NCBI GenBank assembly: GCA_938007935.1
Contig: CALLMD010000004.1
Coordinates: 1 to 64,000 of the forward strand
Direction: 5' to 3'
DNA: 64,000 nucleotides
From: an uncultured Hellea sp.
GTDB taxonomy: Bacteria > Pseudomonadota > Alphaproteobacteria > Caulobacterales > Maricaulaceae
Part shown: positions 9,938-22,500 of the stretch, in pieces
Layout: each line of letters opens with the position of its first letter
How positions within the stretch are numbered: position 1 is the first letter of the stretch
Translations under genes and position numbers: made by a program
Notes under the pieces: model-generated
The model's database searches: none
What the model was told of the DNA's origin: nothing
Seen by the model: only the letters and a program-made list of their open reading frames with translations

Positions 9938-10756
9938 TTATACGTCTGGGCGAAAGTTTAGTGTCATCTCACGCCATTGGCTATATTTTTCCGCAGGTAA
10001 AAAATCATATGGCTGGCACTTATTGACAGCTCTTATGGCTTCGTCTGCGGCGAGCTTATGAAAGTGATTTATTTCGCGAAAATTGCCTAGTTTAACCTGA
10101 TTAACATAACCATCAGGAAACAAGCTAACTTTAACAGGGACGATAAGCTCAGCTGGATTAGGCGCAGCCGCTGGGATTGACCAACATTTATACATGGCTG
10201 ACTGTAAAGCGGTGAGTTCAGACACCGTCATCGCGTTAGCCAGGCCAACACCCTCGCGGGCCACATCAGAAAAGACATATGAATTTGTTTCAGATTGCAA
10301 GCTGCGCTGTTGATTGACTTCTGGAGCCTGCTCTCTAACGCGGTTTATGAGCCCCGCAAGCCTATCCAAGTCAACTTCTTGAGGCTTTTCAGGCTCCACA
10401 GGCACATCTGGAACTTCTATTTCTTCCTCAATGACATCTGGCGTTGGAGCTTCAACCATAGCAACGGTCTCTTTGACGACCTCTTCAACGCGCTCTTGCA
10501 GCTCACCTTTCTCCTCGGCATTTTTCATCGGTGTTTCGAGGGTCATAGGTTCGGGCTCAGGCTCTGGCTCAACTTTTTCTATAGGTTTGGGATGTTTTAC
10601 TGAGGCCTTTATATTGGTCAGCTCATCAATTGTGATCATCTCAATCGGAATTATCTTAGTTTCTTCATAGGGCTTGAGCTCACCTTTAAAGAGAAAAAGC
10701 CCGCCGATCAGCGCAGCCGCATGTAATGAAAGCGATATCAAAATACCGAAATTCAT
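9938..10756 (-). CDS. tolA: TolA envelope-spanning protein
   Basis: Inner-membrane protein that links TolQ-TolR to TolB and Pal using the proton gradient. The 272-residue chain has one N-terminal membrane helix (about 4-23), a charged Pro/Glu/Val-rich helical spacer (about 50-150, e.g. EKVEPEPEPEPMTLETP), and a C-terminal TonB/TolA domain (about 180-270) with MYKCWSIPAAAPNPAELIVPV and the paired cysteines at CW and NKCQPYDF. The spacer is shorter and more acidic than that of E. coli. Its ATG abuts the tolR stop directly (10757-10759). Confidence 0.9.
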   Translation of the reverse strand: MNFGILISLSLHAAALIGGLFLFKGELKPYEETKIIPIEMITIDELTNIKASVKHPKPIEKVEPEPEPEPMTLETPMKNAEEKGELQERVEEVVKETVAMVEAPTPDVIEEEIEVPDVPVEPEKPQEVDLDRLAGLINRVREQAPEVNQQRSLQSETNSYVFSDVAREGVGLANAMTVSELTALQSAMYKCWSIPAAAPNPAELIVPVKVSLFPDGYVNQVKLGNFREINHFHKLAADEAIRAVNKCQPYDFLPAEKYSQWREMTLNFRPDV

Positions 10757-11203
10757 CTATTGAGAAATGGGATCCGTTACGAGGCCCAGATTTGAAAATC
10801 CAGCCGCATTGACCCGCGCCATAACCTTCATGACCGCGCCGTAATCACTATCTTGGTCAGCCCGCAAGTAAATCCGTTCATCATACCCATTGGCCGAAAC
10901 CGCGACGAGGCGAGACGCCAGTTCTTCTAGCGTTATTTCTTCTTCTTGAATGAAGATTTTGCCATCAAAATCGACGGTCACCGTTATCGGCTCTTGATTT
11001 GACGGCAAAGCCTTCGCATCAGTCTTAGGCAGCTCAACCGGTACGCCGACGGACAGTAATGGCGCCGCGATCATAAAGACGATAAGCAAAACTAGCATGA
11101 CATCGACAAGTGGCGTCACATTAATTTCGGCGTTTAACTTGTTTTTACGCCCGCGCCGGCGAGACCCGCGTCTTGAACCGCCTGATGATGTTCCAATGGC
11201 CAC
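10757..11203 (-). CDS. tolR: TolR biopolymer transport protein
   Basis: ExbD/TolR-family subunit of the proton-driven TolQR motor. The 148-residue protein has a basic Gly/Ser/Arg-rich cytoplasmic N-terminus (SSGGSRRGSRRRGRKNK), one membrane helix (about 30-50) with the essential Asp in VTPLVDVMLVLLIVFMI, and a periplasmic domain with VTVDFDGKIFI and IYLRADQDSDYGAVMKVMA. It starts 3 bases after the tolQ stop and abuts tolA. Confidence 0.96.
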   Translation of the reverse strand: MAIGTSSGGSRRGSRRRGRKNKLNAEINVTPLVDVMLVLLIVFMIAAPLLSVGVPVELPKTDAKALPSNQEPITVTVDFDGKIFIQEEEITLEELASRLVAVSANGYDERIYLRADQDSDYGAVMKVMARVNAAGFSNLGLVTDPISQ

Positions 11204-11206
11204 AGC

Positions 11207-11932
11207 TTAACCCTTAGAAATTTTGCGTGATAAAATTGCAGATAACTCATCGGCATAGCCTTCGAGACGGCCTGCATATTTATCAATGTCGGAGGAGTAT
11301 TTATTATAGAATATAACGGCAGGAATAGCGGCGATGAGGCCCAGCGCTGTCGCGAAAAGGGCTTCCGCAATACCCGGCGCAACCACTGACAAGTTTGTAT
11401 TTTGCGAGGCGGCAATGGCGCGGAAGGAATTCATAATCCCCCAAACGGTCCCAAAAAGTCCAATAAAGACCGAGGCTGACCCAATAGTCGCCAAGACAGA
11501 GAGGCCGCGTTCCGCTTTGGAGAGTTCACGGTTCACAACAAGGTTCATAACACGGTCAATGCGCTCCCGTGTTGATAAAATAGCCGCATCATTACGCGGC
11601 GTGGCCAGGCTCTCATCATATTCGCGCATCGCCGCAGCGAAGACTCTGGCCATAGGATCGCGCGTATCACCCGCCATAGCGCGTGAGAGCTCGTCCAAAG
11701 TCTTACCCGACCAAAAGGTTTCTTCGAATAATTTTGCCCGCCGTTTAAGCAGGTACATTGTGATACCTTTATCAACAGCAATGGCCCAAGACCAAATCGA
11801 AGCGATAATTAGAATAATCATAACCGCTTTGACCACCCAATCGGCGCGCAGGAAGAGCGACCAGAAAGAAAAGTCACCATTGACAACAGGGTCCAATGTG
11901 GTCGCCTGAATAATTAAATCGATTAAAAACAT
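11207..11932 (-). CDS. tolQ: TolQ proton channel subunit
   Basis: MotA/TolQ/ExbB-family protein forming the pentameric channel of the Tol motor. The 241-residue chain has a first membrane helix (about 33-53), a cytoplasmic loop with ALFEETFWSGKTLDELSR-like helices, and two C-terminal helices with SVLATIGSASVFIGLFGTVWG and PGIAEALFATALGLIAAIPA, the family signature. It is the first gene of tolQRAB-pal-cpoB here. Its usual upstream neighbour ybgC lies 12.6 kb away, separated by the adhesin block. Confidence 0.96.
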   Translation of the reverse strand: MFLIDLIIQATTLDPVVNGDFSFWSLFLRADWVVKAVMIILIIASIWSWAIAVDKGITMYLLKRRAKLFEETFWSGKTLDELSRAMAGDTRDPMARVFAAAMREYDESLATPRNDAAILSTRERIDRVMNLVVNRELSKAERGLSVLATIGSASVFIGLFGTVWGIMNSFRAIAASQNTNLSVVAPGIAEALFATALGLIAAIPAVIFYNKYSSDIDKYAGRLEGYADELSAILSRKISKG

Positions 11933-12065
11933 ATTTTTCTTCCAAGTGCCGATTCGCTTCTGCGGCGAAACTAGCCTGTATTTGTGTCTGATTTAAGAGC
12001 AATCGACCCAAGAGTGCTAATTAAGAGCTAGTAAGGTTCATTCTAGAAACGCAGCTTATAAAGAA

Positions 12066-12090
12066 AGTCTTAACCATACCCTTAAAGACT
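12066..12090. promoter_or_regulatory. Imperfect inverted repeat in tolQ / lipoprotein divergent region
   Basis: AGTCTTAA and TTAAAGACT face each other across CCATACCC in the 246-base gap between divergent tolQ and the small lipoprotein gene. It could be an operator or a weak stem. No promoter boxes could be assigned with confidence. Confidence 0.25.
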
Positions 12091-12178
12091 ACGCTTTTGC
12101 AAAAATGACATAATTTTTCACATATTCAGTCACAATTCAGACTTACTATGTGATAGGCTGGTCTAAATGGAGGCATTT

Positions 12179-12559
12179 ATGTCAAAACGAACAACACTTC
12201 TCTCAATTACACTCATAATTGGGCTAAGCGCCTGTAAAACAGTCCCGGAACCAGAGCCAATTCCTGAACCAATAATTGTCGAAGTTCCCGCGCCGATTCA
12301 AACCTGCGCGCCTGTTTCAACTTTGCAGATGGTGACAATTCCGGCGGAAACAAAAGTTCAATATGCAATCACTTTGATTGACAACCCACCTTATGAGCCG
12401 ATTGAGTCTAAAACCAAGCGCACAATTGTGGTCAAGCCTGCGCAGATTTTCTATGTCGATAGCGAAGGCCGCGAAGTCTTGGATATTTGTGAGAAGAATA
12501 TTCCCATAGGACCAACTGGCCCTGGCGTGGGTGAAGCTATCGAGGATGGTGACGGTTAA
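12179..12559 (+). CDS. Small proline-rich lipoprotein, unknown
   Basis: The start is ATG 12179, five bases after GGAGG; an in-frame ATG at 12167 would put the ribosome site inside the gene. The 126-residue product has a lipoprotein signal ending LSAC with lipidated Cys19 (lipobox L-S-A-C). A Pro/Glu repeat (VPEPEPIPEP) follows, then a globular remainder with two cysteines and VKPAQIFYVDSEGREVLDIC, and a Gly-rich acidic tail. No known family was recognised. It is divergent from tolQ and convergent with the DUF3088 gene (4-base gap), at the edge of the block that splits tolQ from ybgC. Confidence 0.75.
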   Translation: MSKRTTLLSITLIIGLSACKTVPEPEPIPEPIIVEVPAPIQTCAPVSTLQMVTIPAETKVQYAITLIDNPPYEPIESKTKRTIVVKPAQIFYVDSEGREVLDICEKNIPIGPTGPGVGEAIEDGDG

Positions 12560-12563
12560 GCCT

Positions 12564-12911
12564 TTAAGACCCTCGCGGATAAGGCGTTCCAAAACGCGCC
12601 GCGTAATATTTTCCCATATCACGGGCATTGTTGATAAAACGGTGCCCGTTTTTTTGCATAATCCCGCAATTTTCATAAACAGGACTATCCTGCGATAAGA
12701 CCAAAGTCGGGCAGTTCTGATTTTTCTCGCCCAGCAAAGTCACAATATCGGCACGCGGCTTGGCTATGGATTGATAAATAATCTCCACGCTTTCTTTTAT
12801 CGCCGAGAAATAAGAAAGCAGCCCCCACATCTCCGCGCATTCAGGGCAATATTCTCGCCGTTCATTATCATAGAAACCAGGCGCCAAAAGGAAGAGTGTG
12901 TCGCGCGCCAT
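12564..12911 (-). CDS. DUF3088 family protein
   Basis: The 115-residue protein begins MARDTLFLLAPGFYD and has YCPECAEMWGLLSYF and RPRADIVTLLGEKNQNCPTLVL-type segments, the pattern of the DUF3088 family found in Proteobacteria. The CPEC pair near residue 22 gives a thioredoxin-like look, but no activity is known. Its ATG overlaps the stop of the upstream gene in TAATG (12909-12913), so the two are translationally coupled. Confidence 0.8.
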   Translation of the reverse strand: MARDTLFLLAPGFYDNERREYCPECAEMWGLLSYFSAIKESVEIIYQSIAKPRADIVTLLGEKNQNCPTLVLSQDSPVYENCGIMQKNGHRFINNARDMGKYYAARFGTPYPRGS

Positions 12912-13441
12912 TAGAAATAAACCTCTAAAACTTTATCAAGGCGGCGGCGCACCAACGCCGTAAGTTTTTGCAGGCTATAATGATCGAGCACAGCGCGGTA
13001 TATATCCTCGCGGCCCATAAATTCATCTTGGGTACGAATTTCAAGCACCAACGCGGCGAGCTCACTCATAGGAATATCGGCAAAGCCGCGATTGCCAAGG
13101 TCTCGCACGATTACGCGGGGACTATCGGGCAAGCGCACAATCCAGCCAACGCTATCATCAGGTCCGTCAATTTCGCTATCTTCTTCTTTCTCAAGAATGA
13201 TTTCACCCGCTTTCACCCCTGCCAGTAAGGCGCGTTCACAAAGTTTCCGTACAGGCGCGGCGAGTTTCATGACCCCGCTCGCCTTGCCATAAGTCTGAAA
13301 TAAAGCCAGCGCCTGCATCGGGCCTTCTGCGGCCAAAATTTCAGTAAAACCATGCATATATTGCGCCTGGCTTGCACGGCGAACATCAGCGGTTGGGCGC
13401 TCAGTCCATGGAGTAAAGGGTGTGTGGGGAATTTGGGTCAT
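12911..13441 (-). CDS. Unknown 176-residue cytoplasmic protein
   Basis: No signal peptide or membrane segment is visible. The N-terminal half is helical (ASQAQYMHGFTEILAAEG, LCERALLAGVKAGEIILEKE); the middle has SVGWIVRLPDSPRVIVRDLG; the end is helical and basic (LTALVRRRLDKVLEVYF). The family was not recognised. It is coupled by TAATG to the DUF3088 gene, so the two proteins may work together. A strong hairpin separates it from the adhesin gene upstream. Confidence 0.75.
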   Translation of the reverse strand: MTQIPHTPFTPWTERPTADVRRASQAQYMHGFTEILAAEGPMQALALFQTYGKASGVMKLAAPVRKLCERALLAGVKAGEIILEKEEDSEIDGPDDSVGWIVRLPDSPRVIVRDLGNRGFADIPMSELAALVLEIRTQDEFMGREDIYRAVLDHYSLQKLTALVRRRLDKVLEVYF

Positions 13442-13507
13442 TAGAACACTATAAAATGCATATATTCCCGGTCAAGCGCCCTCCGAACCGAATCTACATC
13501 GAACACC

Positions 13508-13544
13508 ATCAGGCGGCTTAACCAAACATTTTAAGCCGCCTGAT
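13508..13544 (-). terminator. Strong hairpin after the adhesin gene
   Basis: ATCAGGCGGCTTAA at 13508-13521 pairs perfectly with TTAAGCCGCCTGAT at 13531-13544 around a 9-base loop. It lies 33 bases beyond the adhesin stop and 67 bases before the next co-directional gene. There is no clear U-tract after it, so it may act as a terminator with Rho or as a 3'-end stabiliser. Confidence 0.7.
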
Positions 13545-13576
13545 ATTTACAGGTTAATTGCTAATTAGAGTCTCCC

Positions 13577-16500
13577 TTAAATCACTAATATATCTTCGCC
13601 GAAGGTATCAATGTCTATGCCATCCGCGTTTTGGATTTCGAGGATATCGCCATTGCCAAAGTCGAGAGTCAAGATTGTACCTGTTGCATTTAAGCTACCA
13701 AACATATCAACAACCTCTTGCGCGGTAAGCGTTCCAACACCCGCCCAAAGCGCGTCATCCAGCTCTAAGCGATCAGTACCAGCTTGATCAAAGGCGTTAA
13801 TACGATCCTGATCATAGCCCTCAGCAAAGACAAATGTATCACGTGCTCCGTCCATGGCTCCGCCGTGAAGGACATCATTGCCAGCGCCACCGTCTAGACG
13901 GTCCGCGCCAATGAAGCCTGTCAGAACATCATTTCCATCACCACCATAGAGCTCATCTGAACCAGCGCCGCCCGAGAGTCGGTCGTCACCACCTTCGCCA
14001 TGAAGGATGTCATTATTGCCTTGTCCGAAGAGCATGTCATCATCATCGCCACCAAATAAGGTGTCATTGCCTGACCCACCGCGTAATTGATCGGCCCCAG
14101 CATCTCCGTAAAGGATATCATCTCCGCCTTGGCCCAAAATGTTATCAATGCCGTCACCGCCATGTACCATATCGTTGCCAGTACCTGCCGAAATAGAATC
14201 CATTCCTGCACCGCCAGTGATGGCGTCATTGCCGCCGTCTCCGCGAAGGGTGTCATCACCCATGCCGCCGTCGATGATATCATCTTCGTTGCCACCGCTA
14301 ACAATGTCATTACCGTCACCGCCACTCAGCATGTCAATTCCAGCTCGTCCGCTAAGATTATCATTGCCTGCACCACCGTCGATGATGTCATCGCCGGTAA
14401 AGCCGTCAATTACGTTGTTGAAATCATCTCCTGTCAGGGTATCAGCGAAACTAGACCCAAAAAGATTCTCAATACTATCAAGAACATCATCTTGCGCGTG
14501 ACCACCTATACCTATCGCGGCTCCATTTACGAGATTAATAGTCACACCAGCGTCTGAGTCATCATAACGTGCCTCATCTGTTCCACTACCGCCGTTAATA
14601 GCATCGGCACCGCTGCCACCAGTGAGGTTATCATCCCCTCCCATGCCATCTAAGATGTCATCGCCAGCACCACCGTCAATAACGTCATCAGCATCGCCGC
14701 TATTAATCGTATCATTACCAGCTAAACCATTAATTACATCAATTCCATCAGATCCAACTAGAACGTCGTCATTTGCGGTGCCAATTAGGTTATTATTAGA
14801 GCCCATAACAGTTACGGTTATAATCTGTTCAGTACCATCATCTGCGGCAAATGTGATGCTGTCAAAAGCGACATCTCCATCATCTAAATCATTAACTGCC
14901 GCTGCAGACTGATCGAGAGTGAACGTCCACTCACCATTGGTTAGTTCAAATAAACCCAAACCATTGTCACCTACAGTTGAAGCTACATCATTAAAGCTAG
15001 GTGTGTCTCCGACATCAATATCCGTAATATCAATTGTTCCCTGTACTGTAACTGGAGGGTCTCCAATATCGCCTTCAGTTACCGATCCTGAGAAGTCTCC
15101 TGAAACGACTGAGGCATCATCTACTGGATTAACCGTCACATTGATAACGATAGTATCGCTTAAATCGCCATCAAATACTGTGACAACAAAGTTATCATTA
15201 CCGTTGAAATCTGGATTTGGTGTATAAGTATATGCGCCAAATTCATCTATCGTAACTGTACCGTAATCACCGTCTCCTGCAGTGTAGGTAATAGTTGAGC
15301 CCTCAACATCAGAGGCAACAATAGTGCCTGTAACAACCGTATCTTCATCACCAGAAATGTTATCATCAGAAGCACTTGCATCAATTACCGGCGCATCATT
15401 AACCGCATTAATGGTCACATTGACTGTAATGTCATCTGTAAGACCCGCAGCATCTGTGACTGTCACAACAAAGCTATCTGTCCCGTTAAAGTCATCCGCT
15501 GGTGTGTAAATATAACCACCGGAGCCATCAATCGTGACAGTGCCATTGGCACCATCAACCGCGCTATAAGTTAGCGTGGCATCATCAACATCAGAGGCAA
15601 CAATCGTACCCGCTACAGCATTGTCTTCATCTGCTGTTACAGCCACGTCAGAAGCACCTGCATCAATTACTGGTGCATCATTAACCGCATTAATGGTCAC
15701 ATTGACTGTAATATCATCTGTAAAACCCGCAGCATCTGTGACTGTCACAACAAAGCTATCTGTCCCGTTAAAGTCATCCGCTGGTGTGTAAATATAACCA
15801 CCGGAGCCATCAATCGTGACCGTGCCATTGGCACCATCAACCGCGCTATAAGTTAGCGTGGCATCATCAACATCAGAGGCAACAATCGTACCCGCTACAG
15901 CATTGTCTTCATCCGCTGTTACAGCTACGTCAGAAGCACCTGCATCAATTACCGGCGCATCATTAACTGGCGTCAAGTCAAGCGTAGCGCTTGTGCTTAC
16001 TGGAGTTGCTATGCCATCTGATACATCAAAACTGAAGTTAACATTTGTATCGTCATGTAAGTCAGGTGTGAAGCTCCACGTTCCGTCCATATTATCGACA
16101 AGATTGCCAGAGGACGCGACCAAATTAAGAACATTCAATACCGAATTGCTATCCACATCATCGGAATTGGCCAAAAGATCTGCCTCAGTAATAACAAACA
16201 CAGTATCTTCATCTGTAGACCCTAGATTGATTGGAGCAGACACTGTTGGACCGTCATTTTCGCCGCTAATCGCAAGTGTTACAGTCGCGAAGGATTGCGC
16301 CCCGCCGGTATCTTCTACAGTATAATTAAAGCCACCGTTGATTGTTTCACCCGCATTAAGGGACTCTGGAATATCGACGGAATAGCTACCATCAGAATTC
16401 ACTTGAACCGTGATAGGATCAGCGCCGCCCGTTAGGGTAACAATAAATCCGCCATTACCATCGGCCACGGTAGTCGTATTTGGTCCATTTTGCACGTTAA

Positions 16501-19500
16501 CGACTTCAAATGTATCGCCAACATCAATATCTTCATCATTGTCAGTGACATTACCTGTTAAACCCGCCCCGTTTTCAGCGACAGTGATTGTGTCATCCTG
16601 TGCATCCACAGCATCGTTTTCGCCAACTATCGTGACATAAACTGTAGCCGTGCTTTGCGCTCCATCTGGGTCAGCAATTGTATAAGTAAAGCTATCCGTT
16701 GCAGTTTCACCCTGTGCTAAGGCTTGGAAAGCCAGCGTAGATGTACTCGGGCTGATATTGTAATCGACCAATCCATTTGAACGTATGGTTACTAACGCAT
16801 CCATAGACGTTGTGATAATGGCAGGAACAGCTGAGGTAACAGCATTGCCGTCAGCAGATATGACTGCAAGCTCAGTAACATCATGATCAGGATCACTATC
16901 TGCTATAACGCCCGTAGAGCCACCAAATAGTATGTTAAAGGTTGACGTTGAGTTTTCAGTAACGCGAATACCGCCCGCAGCATTTGCATCAGAATTTCCA
17001 TCATCCGTCGCAATGGGGCTATCATTAGACGCCGTAATAGCTACGGAAATAGTTTCCTGTAATGCTGTTCCGGGTGTATCACCATTAGACAGATCAATCG
17101 TGATATCACGTGAAGATACCGGCTGATCGCTTGCTGTGACATAATTCAGAGCCTCAATTACGGCTTCTACATCTTCAGCATAAGCCATCGTATTAAAGGT
17201 GACACTCAGATTATTAGTATCTGCACCTGAAACCGTACCAATAACAGTGCCTGCGATTAATACATTAGCACCTGAAATCGTAACATCAGCTGTATCAGTT
17301 AAGTTTAAGAGATCAGTTGCATCCCCCCCAGTCACAGCAACGTTTAGAACGCCGCCATCAAAGTCCTCAGCGTCAACATCCGTAACAGTTGTACCTGTAG
17401 CGAAGAAGGTTGGCACAGGAACCGCTGCATCAATAGTTTCATCATGCGTTGAAGGGCTTACACCAGAGACATCGACATCAACAACGTCATCAACTGGGTC
17501 AACCGTAACATTCACAACTACTGTGTCTGTCGCTCCAACAGAGTCAGTCACAGTCACCGTAAAGGCGTCTGGACCATTGTAATCTTGATTGCCGGTATAT
17601 GAGAAGCTGTTGCCAGTAATCATGACGCTACCATTGGAGGGGCCATCACCGCTTGCAATTGAGTAAGTTAGTGTTGCATCCTCGACATCATTTGCGACGA
17701 TTGTACCTGTAATGGCCATATCTTCGTCGCCTGATGGCGTAATATCGGAGGCTCCTTCGTCAATAACTGGTGCGTCATTGACGGCTGCCACATCAAAGGT
17801 CAGCGTATTGGCAGATTGATCTGTATCTTGCCCACCATTGGCGACACCGCCATCATCAACAACTTGGAACGTGAAGCTTGAATAGCCAGTCCCATTCGCA
17901 TTTGCGTCAGGTGTGAAGACTAATAATTCGGCATCTATATCAGCGACGGAGATAGAGTCGCCCATGGCGACAGCTACGCCGTTAAGCGTTAGCGTACCCG
18001 CTGTTGGAAGTGCCGTGATAATCACTGCGTCAAGGACATTTGCTGGCACATCGACATTGTCCGCAAATCCGAAATCACTCGCTTCAAATGTATGCGGCTC
18101 ATCCTCATTAATAGAGAGCGTCGCATCAGTACCCTCTGGCGCGTCATTGTTATTTGTGAAGGTAATAGATGCAGATTCCGTTGTCGAGGCTGCGGTATCA
18201 TCATCTGTTGCCGTGACATCAAAAGTCGGCGCAGCTTCATTTCCATCATGAGCAAAGCTCACATCACCTGCGATGACTTGTGCCAGCGTAAAGCTTGTGA
18301 CAGCACTACCCGCAATGAGGAAGTCGCCACCAGACACATTAGTGACAGAAATAGTTATATTGGCATCTGCATCATCAACATCTGCAACGCCGAGTTCAAC
18401 ATTCGTAATACCAACAGTTTGGCCTTCTGTAATTGTTAGATTAGGCGCTGTAACAGTTGGCGTATCATTCACATTTGTGAATGTGATAGTTGCAGATTCC
18501 GTTGTAGAGGCTGCGCTATCATCATCTGTTGCCGTAACATCAAAAGTGGGCGCAGCTTCATTTCCATCATGCGCAAAACTCACATCACCTGCCATGACTT
18601 GTGCGAGCGTAAAGCTTGTAACAGTACTACCTGCAATGAGGAAGTCGCCGCCAGACACGTTAGTGACAGAAATAGCCACATTTGTATCTGTATCATCGAC
18701 ATCAGCAATACCAAGATGAAGGTTGTTTATACCAACAGTTTGGCCTTCTGAAATGGTTAGGTTCGGACCTGTAACAGTTGGTGCATCATTAACGGCGGCC
18801 ACATCAAAGGTCATTGTATTGGCAGATTGATCTGTATCTTGCCCACCATTGGCGACACCGCCATCATCAACAACGTGGAACGTGAAGCTTGAATAGCCAG
18901 TCCCGTTCGCATTTGCGTCAGGTGTGAAGACTAATAATTCGGCATCTATATCAGCGACGGAGATAGAGTCTCCCATCGCTACAGCCGCGCCGTTAAGTTC
19001 AAGCGTTCCTGCTGTTGGAAGTGACGTGATTATCACGACATCAAGAATATTTGCAGGGACATCTACATTATCAGCGAACCCGAAATCACTCGCTTCAAAT
19101 GTATGCGGCTCATCCTCATTAATAGAGAGAGTCGCGTCAGTACCTTCAGGCGCGTCATTCACATTTACAACGGCGGTTGTTGGCGTGGAGGAGACAGCTT
19201 CAGCTTCACCAAACCCATCTGTATAGCTTGCTACAACAGTCATCATAGCTCCAACTTCGGACTGAGTTAAAGTGAAGGTCTGTCCTGTTCCAACAGATGT
19301 ACCATCGGCAAACCACTCATAGCTAATTGTACCCAGACCATCTTCATCGGTCAGATTATTTGACGCTAAGAGCGTTTCATTTTGCTGTGCTGTACCCGTG
19401 ATAGTGACCGTGCCTACAGGCGCGTCATTCACATTAGAGGCTAAGAAATTCAAAGTTCCAGAAACATCCGCAGAGTCATTGCTTCCTATACCGTCATCCG

Positions 19501-22500
19501 ACACAGAGATATTCACACTATCAGCGAAATTCTGAGACCCATCATGTGTATAAAGGACATCGCCATTATCAATATCGGCCTGCGTGAATGTATCATTCGC
19601 GACAAGAGCGACTTCACCATTATCAAGTACTCCGCTTCCATCTGTATCGATGAATAGCTGCCCATTCGCAACATTTGTGACAACGGTATAAACAAGTTCC
19701 GCAGCACCGTCAGCCGCGTCTACGTCTGACGCCGCAAGCATAGCTGTTGAAAGGACAACCGTCCCGCCTTCATCCAAGGTGACATTATTTGAATCGACCG
19801 TTAGGTTTGGCGCATCATTTGTGCCGTTAATAGTGATATCGATAGTTTGCGGCGCGGCATTTGTTGCGCCCTCGCCATCAGTAACCTGAATGGTATAGGT
19901 GAGAACAAGGCTCTCCCCGTCACCGAGATCATCAAAGTCAACAGCGCCGCTATCAAAGGCCCAAGCCACATTGGCCGAGGTTGAAGAGGCATCAATATCA
20001 CCCGTGAAGGTCAGCGCATTCGCCAAAGCCGTCTCAAGCGCCGCGATGTCAATTGAGGAGTCCGCGCCTGACCCATCTATCGAAAGCGCATTAGCGGCGT
20101 CCAAAGACACAGACGCGGTGTCAATGACGTCAACGTCCCCAATCGTGATAGTCCCAGTGGCCATAAGGTTTGCACCTGCCTCAGTGGCAGAGCCACTAGC
20201 TGAATCTGTCCCTACAATCGAGAAAGTTGGTAGATCATTTTCACCTGTAATAGTGACATCGATTGTCGTCATAAAGCTACCGCCTGAATCGTCAGTGATA
20301 GAGACGTCGAAGCTCTCTGTGTACTCCTCATCCTGAGCAAGATATTGCACCGCAGAATTCGGAACTGTGTAAGTCCATTGAATTTGGCCTACATTAACAG
20401 CGCCAGTTGCCGTCGCAATTTGTGCACCGCTCATTAAACCTAAGGAACCAGGGGCTGTTTGCTGTACTGTTACAATATGGGTATCTGCAATTTCAGCATC
20501 ATCAAAGAAGATAAGCCCAGATGTTGTTAAGTTTGGATCTGAAGCATCTTCGGTAACATCCCCAAGAACAGTATTTGGTAAAATATTACCAGAGCTATCT
20601 GTTAAGATTGGGAGGTCGTTCGCCCCTGTTATATCCAGCGTTAAAGTCTGCTGAACTGGAGGCGAAGCACCATCAGAGACGGTAAAGCTTTGCATAAGCT
20701 GGAAGAAATCATTTTCATCCAGAGCGTTAATGGCATCATCATCTAAATTAATCGTATAGCTGCCATCTTCAAGCAAAGTCATAACGCCGTAAACAACGCT
20801 ATTATGCACCAAGTCCATTGATGTTTGGCCAGTCACAGATGAATCTACGCCCATCCCGGTTAGAACATGAACAAGCGAGGCACCATCATTATCGATGTCG
20901 GTACCTGCTAAGCTACCCGTAAGGTCAGCAAAGCTGTCATTAGCATCCGTATCAAACACACCGTTAGCGCCTGTCAGATTCACAGCCGATATAGTTGGCG
21001 CATCATTTCTGCCATCAATCGTGACGACAACATCTTGAGGCGTTCCGTCTGTTGTTGTAACCGTAAAGGTTTCAGTTAGATCGTCGCCTACATTGAGTGC
21101 CTCTACGTCAGCATTTGAGTTAGTAAGCGTATAAGTCCACATCCCCGCAGCATTGATAGTGAAACTACCATAATCTCCAGTTAAACTGTCCGGCGTAAAG
21201 CTATTATCGGCATCAACCGTATCGATATCCGTAGACATTAATAATCCAGTGATCATACCGCCTGATGTCCCAACGGCACTGCCACTACCATCAACACCGG
21301 TTTCCACAACGGTGCCTGCAACATTTCCTGTTATGACGGCGGCGTCATTTGAGCCTTGAACGATGATTGTAATGCTTTGATCTGTGCCATCCTCTGCTTT
21401 GACAGTGAATATATCATTATCGCTTTGTGTTTCATCGAGCAGGTCTGCAGCCGATCCAGACGTATCGTCTAATGTGTAAGTCCAATTACCATTTGCAAGC
21501 AATTCCAACGTCCCATAAGCGCCTGTCAGTGTCGACGCCTTAAAGATATTGTCATTGTTACCATCATCGACATCGGTATGGGTCAATGTACCTGTTGCCA
21601 CATTATCGCCAATGGCGCTCTGAGCGTTATCGACACCCGCCTCAATAACGGCATCCGTGCTGTTATCTATATCGCCCATGATCATTGCGGCGTCATTAGA
21701 GCCAACAATTGAGATAGTTATATCTTGCTTAGTACCGTCTATAGACTCTACCTCAATCACATCACTTGCGGGCTGATTCGCATTGAGCATATCCGCAGCT
21801 GAACCCGCTGTATTATCAAGCGTATAAGTCCATGCGCCTGTCGCATCTATTGTTAGAGAACCATAAGTACCAACAATTGTTTCTGCTGTGAACGTATTAG
21901 GATTATCGACATCATTGCTGACCAAAGCACCCGTCGCAGTATCGTCACCAATTGCAGCACCCACACCATCAATACCGTCTTCGGTAACAGCGTCGCCCGA
22001 GTTATCAGTATTACCAGATATTACCGCAGCATCATTTGTGCCCGTGATAGTAATTGTAACTGTCTCCGTGGCTGTATCACTGTAGCTATCACCACTATCA
22101 TCAACAACATTGACATCAAATTGGACAGTGACCGTCTCGTTTGTAGCCAAATAATCAAAATCGGCCGCACCGCTTGCAAAATCCCAAGTCACCTGTGATT
22201 GTGAATCTAATGTCACGGTGAACATGTTATGCAAGTCCGCATCCGTAAGCGTGCCTTGATTGCCGCTTACAACGATATCTCCGGGTAAGCCCGTATTAAC
22301 AGACAATATATCGGCCGTGTTTAACTCGTCGATATCGTCAATCGCAAATGTACCTGTCTCGGTTAAAGCGGCATCTGTTTCAGTCAACATTTCTAACGCT
22401 GGACCACCTGTGATCGTGGGTTGATCATTTGTGCCTTGAATTGTGATGACAACGGTTTCTTCGAAGAAGTTTCCATCCTCATCCGTCAATATGATATCAT

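Noticed and set aside
14000-19200. Regular repeats that could suggest a CRISPR array.
   Set aside because: They are in frame inside one gene, module length is 282 bp or more, and there are no spacers.
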